DNA of 28,513 nt from CAYZMH01 sp964479445 (GTDB lineage: Bacteria; Bacteroidota; Bacteroidia; Bacteroidales; GCA-2748055), in contig CAYZMH010000043.1 in assembly GCA_964479445.1 (NCBI GenBank), positions 1-28,513 of the forward strand, written 5' to 3'. A model generated the notes under the pieces. The model was given only the letters and a program-made list of their open reading frames with translations. It was not told the origin of the DNA and did not search any database. Position 1 is the first letter of the stretch. Each line of letters begins with the position of its first letter. The position numbers were made by a program, and so were the translations under genes. Positions 1 through 5,458 of this stretch are shown piece by piece.

Positions 1-52
1 TATGTACGGTGGTGCGAGAGGTGCAGGGCGTGAGCCCTGCTGCCTACTCGAT
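1..52 (+). mobile_element. Group II intron, 3' end (partial)
   Basis: The first bases, ATGTACGGT, match the 3' strand of a group II intron domain V. They are followed by a domain VI-like hairpin: GAGAGG and GCAGGGC pair across a GTGA loop with GCCCTGC and CCTACTC. In that pairing the A of CCTACTC (position 46) is bulged, as expected for the branch-point adenosine, and lies 6-7 nt before the likely 3' splice site around position 52 (CGAT). The rest of the intron, including any reverse transcriptase, is left of the window. The 3' exon begins near position 53, just upstream of a propeller gene. Whether the intron splits a gene cannot be seen here. The family assignment is by motif and structure only. 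Confidence 0.75.
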
Positions 53-123
53 CCCTCAATGGTTGTTTCTGAATGAAGGGGCTGGATCCCGGAAAATCAT
101 TAACTTGCCAGAAAGCACCTGCC

Positions 124-1065
124 ATGAACGAATTTCGTTTTTTAATGCGCAATCACCGGGTAGTCCGCAGCCTTACTCTTTGTTTGCATCTTGTTATCTT
201 TTTACCCATTATGGCACAAAGAAATACACCATCCGTAACCAGTATTCTTAAGATTTATGACCTGGAAAGCAGGTCAAGTACTGTAGTGATGGAGGCGGAT
301 TTTCGATTGGAGGCTCCAAACTGGACACCGGATGGAGAGTATCTTGTCTATAACAGTGAAGGGCATTTATTTAAAATACCGGTTGCAGGTGGAGAGGCTG
401 AAATGATCAATACCGGTTTTGCTGACCAATGCAATAATGATCATCTGCTTTCTCCCGACGGGTCGATGATTGCCCTGAGCCACAGGACCGCGGAGGATAA
501 CCGGTCAAGGATCTATGTGGTTCCGTTTGAGGGGGGAGATCCGGTGCTGATCACCCCTATGGCACCCTCTTTTCTGCATGGTTGGTCTCCAGATGGAGAT
601 CGGCTTGCCTACTGTGCCGAACGGGAAGGCAATTATGACGTGTATACCATCCCGGCCATGGGAGGGGTTGAAAAGAGGTTGACCCATGCAGACGGACTGG
701 ATGACGGTCCGGAATACAGTCGGGATGGACAACACATCTATTTCAATTCCATTCGAACCGGTACCATGGAAATCTGGCGAATGAAAACAGATGGATCGGA
801 GCTTCAACAATTGACGGATGATCCCTATCATAATTGGTTTCCGCACCCATCACCGGATGGTGAGAAGATCGTTTTTCTGTCCTATGAGCCGGATGTGGAG
901 GGGCACCCGCCTTATAAGCAGGTGACCCTGAGGGTTATGCCGGCAAGTGGCGGAAAGGAAAGGGTCCTTCTGCACCTGTTCGGCGGACAGGGGACCATCA
1001 ATGTACCTTCATGGTCACCCGATTCAAAAAAATTTGCATATGTAGAATACTTCCTGGAGAGGTAA
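124..1065 (+). CDS. Secreted TolB-like beta-propeller (PD40) protein
   Basis: A 313-residue protein with a hydrophobic N-terminal segment ending in a signal-peptidase-like site (about residues 15-32, ...PIMAQ), so it is probably exported to the periplasm or outer membrane. The mature part has about six propeller blades, each with the PD40/TolB signature: WTPDG, LSPDG, WSPDG, YSRDG, PSPDG and WSPDS, each followed by a strand and then a GG- or TDG-type turn. This is close to a six-bladed TolB C-terminal propeller but lacks the TolB N-terminal domain. Such Bacteroidota proteins are often annotated as TolB-like or translocation-like; the ligand is unknown. In-frame ATGs also occur at 73 and 145. 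124 keeps a complete signal peptide without the unlikely polar extension of the 73 start; 145 is a possible alternative. The group II intron end lies about 70 bp upstream. Confidence 0.75.
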   Translation: MNEFRFLMRNHRVVRSLTLCLHLVIFLPIMAQRNTPSVTSILKIYDLESRSSTVVMEADFRLEAPNWTPDGEYLVYNSEGHLFKIPVAGGEAEMINTGFADQCNNDHLLSPDGSMIALSHRTAEDNRSRIYVVPFEGGDPVLITPMAPSFLHGWSPDGDRLAYCAEREGNYDVYTIPAMGGVEKRLTHADGLDDGPEYSRDGQHIYFNSIRTGTMEIWRMKTDGSELQQLTDDPYHNWFPHPSPDGEKIVFLSYEPDVEGHPPYKQVTLRVMPASGGKERVLLHLFGGQGTINVPSWSPDSKKFAYVEYFLER

Positions 1066-1101
1066 AAAAGCCAAAAACCGTCCGGGGAGCAAGATGGCAG
1101 G

Positions 1102-1629
1102 ATGGTAAACAACACGAGCAAAAACCAGGGTGAACAGAGGATCCGGGAGATTGAAGTTTTCCTGGAACAGCACGGGGTGGAGTATACCCTTTACCGGGTG
1201 AAAAATAAACAGGATTGGATGACCCCGGATGCATGGACCAGGAGAGGGCTCACCCGTTGCAAAAACATCTTCCTTCGCAATCACAAAGGAAACCGACACT
1301 TCCTGGTGCTCCTGGATTATTACAAAAAGCTGGATGTGGAAGCGATGGAACAGTACATCGGTCGGGGGAAGCTCACTTTTGCCTCCGACTGGCGGCTGCG
1401 TAAATACCTCAACCTGGAGGCAGGAGTTGTTTCGGTGTTCGGATTGCTCCATGACCGACAAAAACATGTGGAAGTGCTCATGGATGAAGAGCTGCGAAAC
1501 CGGGACCTAACGTTTCTTCCCAACTGCCGGGGTGCTTTTATTGGATTGACCTTCGACGGGGTGCTCCATCTGCTCCGGCTAACCGGTCATGCATACACGC
1601 TGCTTCCGCTAGCACGTACACCTGGATAG
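1102..1629 (+). CDS. YbaK/ProX-type aminoacyl-tRNA deacylase
   Basis: A 175-residue protein made of a single YbaK/ProRS-INS-like domain, the size of free-standing editing proteins. It shows the family's lysine-containing strand, RCKNIFLRNHKGNRHFLVLL (about residues 52-71), where the lysine is the expected catalytic residue, and the C-terminal half has the usual glycine-rich strand (GVVSVFGLL). Free-standing family members hydrolyse mischarged tRNA, mostly Ala-tRNA(Pro) (ProXp-ala) or Cys-tRNA(Pro) (YbaK). The KNIFLRNHKG form resembles the ProX group more than YbaK, but substrate specificity is inferred. It starts 36 bp after the propeller gene on the same strand and may be cotranscribed. No Shine-Dalgarno site is seen. 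Confidence 0.8.
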   Translation: MVNNTSKNQGEQRIREIEVFLEQHGVEYTLYRVKNKQDWMTPDAWTRRGLTRCKNIFLRNHKGNRHFLVLLDYYKKLDVEAMEQYIGRGKLTFASDWRLRKYLNLEAGVVSVFGLLHDRQKHVEVLMDEELRNRDLTFLPNCRGAFIGLTFDGVLHLLRLTGHAYTLLPLARTPG

Positions 1630-1826
1630 CGAATTGCTTTTTCATAGGGTTTCCCGGAACCGGACCACTCAGGGTGCGTGAAGTGCATTTTGAAAAATTC
1701 ACCCGCCGCTTGCTTCCCGGGATGCAGGCGCCATTTTCCTGATTGCAGGTCCCATTATACGGGTTGAGCGGATGTATCCGCGGATTCCGTCCCCGGAGTG
1801 CACGTTAGTACTATGATGAATTTTCC

Positions 1827-1834
1827 TATCTTTG
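1827..1834 (+). promoter_or_regulatory. lepA -7 promoter box
   Basis: TATCTTTG is an exact match to the Bacteroidota TAnnTTTG box, 36 bp before the lepA ATG. A weak -33-like TTAG lies at 1805-1808. The predicted transcript has a leader of about 30 nt. Confidence 0.55.
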
Positions 1835-1870
1835 TAGCTCAATAAAACGAGAGGCGGGAAAAGGAAGGTT

Positions 1871-3658
1871 ATGGAACACATTCGCAACTTCTGCATCATT
1901 GCGCATATCGACCACGGCAAGAGCACGTTGGCTGACCGGTTGTTGCTGAAAACCGGTACGCTTACCCAGCGGGATTTCCAGGACCAGGTGTTGGACAATA
2001 TGGACCTGGAAAGGGAGCGGGGCATCACCATTAAGACTCATGCCATCCAGATGAATTACAAGCGGCCCGGAAAGACCTACACCCTGAACCTTATCGATAC
2101 ACCCGGACACGTGGATTTCTCCTATGAAGTGTCGCGTTCCATTGCAGCCTGTGAAGGAGCCCTGCTGGTGGTGGATGCAACCCAGGGGATCCAGGCGCAG
2201 ACCATATCCAATCTCTACCTTGCCATCGAGCACGATTTGGAGATCATTCCCGTGCTGAACAAAATGGATATGGAGAGTGCCATGCCGGAAGAGGTTAAGG
2301 ATCAGATCGTGGATATGATCGGTTGCGACCGCTCGGAGATTATCGAGGCAAGCGGAAAAACCGGTCAGGGCACCGATGAGATCCTGGAAGCCATCGTAAA
2401 CCGCATACCTCCGCCTGTAGGCAATGCAGATGCTCCCCTTAGGGCCATTATCTTTGATTCGGTATTCAACTCTTACCGGGGGATCTTTGCCTATTTCAGG
2501 ATCTTTGACGGGACGATACGCAAGGGGGATCACGTGAAATTTGTGGCTACCGGAAGGGAGTATGATGCAGATGAGATCGGCGTGCTTCGTCTCAATAATG
2601 AGTCGCGGAACGAATTGAAAGCAGGAGATGTTGGGTACATTATATCCGGTATCAAATCTTCCCGGGAGGTGAAGGTGGGCGATACCATCACCCACGTGGA
2701 ACGACCCTGTGAAAGAATGATCGGAGGCTTCGAGGATGTCAAACCCATGGTATTTGCAGGGATCTACCCTGTGGATGCCGATGATTACGAGGATCTGCGG
2801 GCTTCTATCGAAAAGCTGCAGCTGAATGATGCATCCCTGACATTTATACCGGAGTCATCGGCAGCACTGGGATTTGGTTTTCGGTGCGGTTTCCTGGGTT
2901 TACTTCACATGGAGATCATACAGGAGCGGCTGGAAAGAGAGTTTGATATGGATGTGATCACCACCGTCCCCAATGTCTCGTACAATGTATATACATCGGA
3001 CGGGGAGCTGACCGAAGTGCACAATCCGTCGGGCCTGCCCGTGGAAACCAGTATTGATCGCATCGAAGAGCCCTACATCTCGGCGCATATTATCTCCAAA
3101 GCCGATTTTATCGGTCCGATCATGACCCTCTGTCTGGATAACCGCGGCATTCTGAAAAACCAGGTTTACCTTTCAACCAACCGGGTGGAGCTCTCCTTCG
3201 AGATGCCGCTGGCAGAGATTGTATTTGATTTCTACGACAAATTGAAATCCATATCCAAGGGATACGCCTCCTTTGACTATCATCCCACCGTTTTTAAACC
3301 GGCCAACCTGGTGAAGCTGGATATCCTGCTGAACGGGGAGATGGTTGATGCCCTCTCTACACTGATCCATCGGGACAATGCCTATGACTTCGGACGACGC
3401 ATATGCGAAAAGCTTAAGGAGCTGATCCCCCGTCAGCAATTCGATGTGGCCATCCAGGCAGCCATCGGAGCCAAGGTGATCGCCCGTGAAACCGTAAAGG
3501 CAGTGAGAAAGGATGTGACCGCCAAATGTTATGGCGGGGATATTACCCGGAAACGCAAATTGCTGGAAAAGCAGAAAAAAGGGAAAAAACGGATGCGCCA
3601 GGTGGGCAACGTCGATGTACCGCAATCGGCGTTCCTGGCAGTACTTAAGCTGGATTAA
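1871..3658 (+). CDS. lepA: Elongation factor 4 (LepA) GTPase
   Basis: A 595-residue translational GTPase of normal LepA length. The P-loop AHIDHGKST is at residues 11-19, switch I RERGITIK near 48-55, DTPGH at 76-80 and NKMD at 130-133. The C-terminus carries the LepA-specific lysine-rich domain (KRKLLEKQKKGKKRMRQVG) and ends ...PQSAFLAVLKLD, a typical intact end. LepA binds ribosomes and promotes back-translocation or recovery of stalled ribosomes, acting in the cytosol or at the membrane. The start is set by alignment to MEHIRNFCIIAHIDHG and by the -7 box just upstream. The stop codon is followed at once by the hairpin-repeat array (3659 onward), so the 3' untranslated region of lepA is made of repeat. 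Confidence 0.97.
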   Translation: MEHIRNFCIIAHIDHGKSTLADRLLLKTGTLTQRDFQDQVLDNMDLERERGITIKTHAIQMNYKRPGKTYTLNLIDTPGHVDFSYEVSRSIAACEGALLVVDATQGIQAQTISNLYLAIEHDLEIIPVLNKMDMESAMPEEVKDQIVDMIGCDRSEIIEASGKTGQGTDEILEAIVNRIPPPVGNADAPLRAIIFDSVFNSYRGIFAYFRIFDGTIRKGDHVKFVATGREYDADEIGVLRLNNESRNELKAGDVGYIISGIKSSREVKVGDTITHVERPCERMIGGFEDVKPMVFAGIYPVDADDYEDLRASIEKLQLNDASLTFIPESSAALGFGFRCGFLGLLHMEIIQERLEREFDMDVITTVPNVSYNVYTSDGELTEVHNPSGLPVETSIDRIEEPYISAHIISKADFIGPIMTLCLDNRGILKNQVYLSTNRVELSFEMPLAEIVFDFYDKLKSISKGYASFDYHPTVFKPANLVKLDILLNGEMVDALSTLIHRDNAYDFGRRICEKLKELIPRQQFDVAIQAAIGAKVIARETVKAVRKDVTAKCYGGDITRKRKLLEKQKKGKKRMRQVGNVDVPQSAFLAVLKLD

Positions 3659-3766
3659 TTCAAACGCTTCGCTTTCTCGTGAGCTCGTCGCACGGGAGCT
3701 CGGTTACTCAAACACTTCGCGTTCTCATGAGCTCGCTCCTTTCGTCGCTCGGTTCGAACCCGGGTT
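3659..3766. repeat. Two tandem ~48-bp palindromic repeats
   Basis: Two imperfect units start at 3661 and 3709 (period 48). Each has an arm CAAACnCTTCGCnTTCTC, a core TGAGCTCG (3680-3687 and 3728-3735) and an end GCTCGGTT (3698-3705 and 3747-3754). The palindromic GAGCTC core and flanking arms can form hairpins. The second unit runs into TTCGAACCCGGGTTCTCA, which read leftward resembles the 5' half of a tRNA T-arm (GGGTTCGAA). A third copy sits inside a tRNA gene at 3964-4010. The unit looks like a REP-type dispersed element; its genome-wide abundance cannot be judged here. Confidence 0.75.
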
Positions 3767-3795
3767 CTCATCCTGCAAGCAACTATCCAGTATAG

Positions 3796-3830
3796 AAAAA
3801 AACCGCATGAAAGCTTCCTCTCATGCGGTT
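3796..3830 (-). terminator. Intrinsic terminator of tRNA-Arg
   Basis: On the minus strand a perfect 10-bp stem (AACCGCATGA / TCATGCGGTT) with a 10-nt loop is followed by a run of seven Ts. It lies about 10 nt past the 3' end of the intact tRNA-Arg. Confidence 0.85.
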
Positions 3831-3840
3831 TCTAATTTAG

Positions 3841-3912
3841 TGACCCCACCGGGATTCGAACCCAGATCGCAAGAACCGGAATCTTGTATTCTATCCGTTG
3901 AACTATGGGGCC
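3841..3912 (-). tRNA. tRNA-Arg (anticodon CCG)
   Basis: A 72-nt cloverleaf reads leftward. The acceptor is GGCCCCA / TGGGGTC with one G-T pair and discriminator A. The D-arm is GTTC/GAAT, and the anticodon stem CAAGA/TCTTG encloses the loop TTCCGGT, giving anticodon CCG (codon CGG). The T-arm is CTGGG-TTCGAAT-CCCGG. The 3' CCA is not encoded (next bases CTA). A strong terminator follows. Upstream on the same strand lies a broken copy of the same gene, so the two probably arose by tandem duplication. Confidence 0.93.
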
Positions 3913-3948
3913 GGTCTATTTCAAATTACAAATTAGTTATATTTTTTA

Positions 3949-4067
3949 AATCCCCACCGGGATTATTCGCGCCTGCGGCGCTCATGAGCTCGCCCCTGCG
4001 GGGGCTCGGTTCGAACCCAGATCGCAAGAACCGGAATCTTGTATTCTATCCGTTGAACTATGGGGCC
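3949..4067 (-). pseudogene. tRNA-Arg(CCG) copy interrupted in the T-loop
   Basis: The 5' 58 nt (4010-4067) are identical to the intact tRNA-Arg(CCG) from the acceptor through T-loop TTCGAA. The remaining T-stem and acceptor (CCCGGTGGGG) appear 47 bp later (3949-3963), after a GC-rich palindromic insert. The last three bases differ from the intact copy (ATT instead of TCA), so the end of the acceptor stem no longer pairs properly. It is most likely a dead copy. A functional role would need precise removal of the insert, for which no bacterial mechanism at this site is known. It is the promoter-proximal copy of the pair. Confidence 0.8.
3964..4010. repeat. Palindromic repeat inserted in tRNA T-loop
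   Basis: This third repeat unit has GCGCC-TGC-GGCGC and CCCC-TGC-GGGG hairpins around the same TGAGCTCG core (3985-3992) and ends in GCTCGGTT (4004-4011). The core-to-end distance (19) matches the second array unit (19) and nearly the first (18). The stem sequences differ from the array units while the core and end are kept. TT and TTCG occur at both insert edges, which could be a short target duplication. Confidence 0.75.
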
Positions 4068-4077
4068 GTTCAGAGCG

Positions 4078-4085
4078 CAAATTTA
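4078..4085 (-). promoter_or_regulatory. -7 box of the tRNA-Arg pair
   Basis: Minus-strand TAAATTTG is an exact TAnnTTTG match ending 11 bp before the interrupted tRNA-Arg copy. It would transcribe both copies down to the terminator at 3796-3830. No clear -33 TTTG is seen. Confidence 0.5.
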
Positions 4086-4185
4086 GAAAAAATCGGGGAA
4101 TTATTTCCCTTCGTTTGCAGGAAGGTGTTTTTTCACAGATTCCCAGTCGATTCCAAATGGCTTTTCACGGAAACCAGGGTCCGGT

Positions 4186-4671
4186 TTACCCCCGGGGCGG
4201 CCTGTTTACAGCCTCGCCCTTATCCGTTTCGGGTCGTATCCTGTAGACCTGCTGGTAAGCCAGCCTGCCAAAAAAGAGGAAATAGTAGAAGCGGCCTTTC
4301 CGGGCTCTCACCGCTCCCACAATGCTGAAAATGAAATAGACCAGGTTGGCCGCCGCAGTCATGACCAGGTACCCCCAGAACATGTTATCGAAGGTATGCT
4401 CCCTGACCAGGTTGGTGATCAGCCAGGCGATCAGACCGATATTCAGCAGGGTGACCGGGATCTGACTGTAGAGCGACTGCAGGGTGTGAAACCGCACAAA
4501 CCGGCCTTTGGACCGGTTTACATAGTAGTAAACGGTTGCAGCGATGAGGTTGATGATCGGCAAGGGTATACCGATAGCGCCGGCTGCAAACATCATAAAG
4601 TAAGCGCCCATGGCATCTTCCCGTACCCGGGTTTCAATTTCACCAGGCTGGGGCAGGGGATGGTATTCCAT
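4186..4671 (-). CDS. DUF4870-family membrane protein
   Basis: A 161-residue protein with three predicted membrane segments (about residues 22-50, 69-88 and 98-120). It has the RFVRFHTLQSL loop (about 57-67) between the first two, which matches the DUF4870/Tic20-like pattern of small integral membrane proteins. No enzymatic motif is present and the molecular role of the family is unknown. Its start lies 2 bp from the stop of the upstream DUF4389 gene, so the two are almost certainly cotranscribed. The C-terminal tail is basic and polar. Confidence 0.7.
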   Translation of the reverse strand: MEYHPLPQPGEIETRVREDAMGAYFMMFAAGAIGIPLPIINLIAATVYYYVNRSKGRFVRFHTLQSLYSQIPVTLLNIGLIAWLITNLVREHTFDNMFWGYLVMTAAANLVYFIFSIVGAVRARKGRFYYFLFFGRLAYQQVYRIRPETDKGEAVNRPPRG

Positions 4672-4673
4672 AA

Positions 4674-5306
4674 TTATTCCGGTCTTACGATTTCACTGGA
4701 CAGGGTCATCTCTTCGGGCAGTTCATCTCCCGTAAACGCCGGGTATGTATCGGTCATATACATCATGTAGAGCGAAATCCGGTTGTTCCAGCGGATCTGA
4801 CCGGTCACCCAGTCGTGAAGATCCCTGGGGTACTTACCGGTGAACAACACGATCCACCAGGCAAAAAATACCAGTATACTGATAAACCAGGCGCGAAACA
4901 GGAGGATAAATCCGTGTGGCAGGTAGACATAAAAGAAACCAAATAAGAACCTGACCAGCGTTAATCCGCGACTTACCCGCCCGGGATAAGGCACAATAAG
5001 ATCGGTATACCCCTCATCCTCGGTCCTTATCCCAAAGGCCGGGTAACCGTCCGAAATATTATAATACCGTGCCATCAGCCGGTTGTTCCATTTCATCAGT
5101 CCTACCTGGAACTCAAACATGCTCTGCGGGTAACGCCCGGTAAAGAGGATCACCCAGAAGGCGATAAAACGGAGGATCATTCCGTACAAACTCACGAAAA
5201 AGAGGATGAAGTAGTGGGGCAGGAAAATATAGATCCAGCCGAAGAAGGTCCGCAGCAGCAGCTCCCCCCTGGAATACCGCTCCTGGTGTTTAATGATTAG
5301 GCGCAT
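4674..5306 (-). CDS. Membrane protein with two DUF4389 repeats
   Basis: A 210-residue protein that is an internal duplication with a period of 100 residues. LPH occurs at 29-31 and 129-131, LFTGRYP/LFTGKYP at 54-60 and 154-160, WNNR at 73-76 and 173-176, and YPAF at 88-91 and 188-191. Each half carries a DUF4389-like pair of hydrophobic segments, giving about four membrane spans. The function of DUF4389 proteins is unknown. It is the first gene of a two-gene leftward unit with the DUF4870 protein, and the pairing suggests a shared membrane role (inference). A near-consensus -7 box (TAGATTTC) lies about 20 bp upstream. Confidence 0.75.
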   Translation of the reverse strand: MRLIIKHQERYSRGELLLRTFFGWIYIFLPHYFILFFVSLYGMILRFIAFWVILFTGRYPQSMFEFQVGLMKWNNRLMARYYNISDGYPAFGIRTEDEGYTDLIVPYPGRVSRGLTLVRFLFGFFYVYLPHGFILLFRAWFISILVFFAWWIVLFTGKYPRDLHDWVTGQIRWNNRISLYMMYMTDTYPAFTGDELPEEMTLSSEIVRPE

Positions 5307-5429
5307 GGTACTGGTTTTTTAATTGAAATCTAAAAATCATAAAAAATTCCGAGATTTCAAACCCTGTTCATTCCCACAATTTCGCTGTACGTGGAACGGA
5401 CCTGTGGAGGTATTCTGACAAACTTTTTC

Positions 5430-5437
5430 TAATTTCG
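5430..5437 (+). promoter_or_regulatory. Probable leuS -7 box
   Basis: TAATTTCG differs from TAnnTTTG at one position and lies 22 bp before the leuS ATG. The -33 region is not clear. Confidence 0.3.
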
Positions 5438-5458
5438 CAATCTATATCAAGAAACCAT

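Noticed and set aside
9..251. An 80-codon rightward frame at the left edge
   Set aside because: It begins inside the group II intron domain VI and overlaps the signal-peptide region of the propeller gene in another frame.
1826..2695. A 289-codon leftward frame opposite lepA
   Set aside because: Shadow of lepA; no recognisable domain.
3659..3766. A CRISPR array
   Set aside because: Only two units, imperfect, directly abutting with no unique spacers, and no cas genes.
3949..4067. The interrupted tRNA-Arg as a genuine T-loop intron
   Set aside because: Introns at this site are known in archaea with a splicing endonuclease. Bacterial tRNA introns are self-splicing and lie in or near the anticodon loop. 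The damaged acceptor end and the matching nearby repeat fit an insertion better.
3531..4328. A 265-codon rightward open frame across the lepA end, the repeats and both tRNA-Arg copies
   Set aside because: It runs through RNA genes and repeats and in antisense over the DUF4870 gene, with no protein-like pattern. The open frame is a by-product of the repeated GC-rich units.
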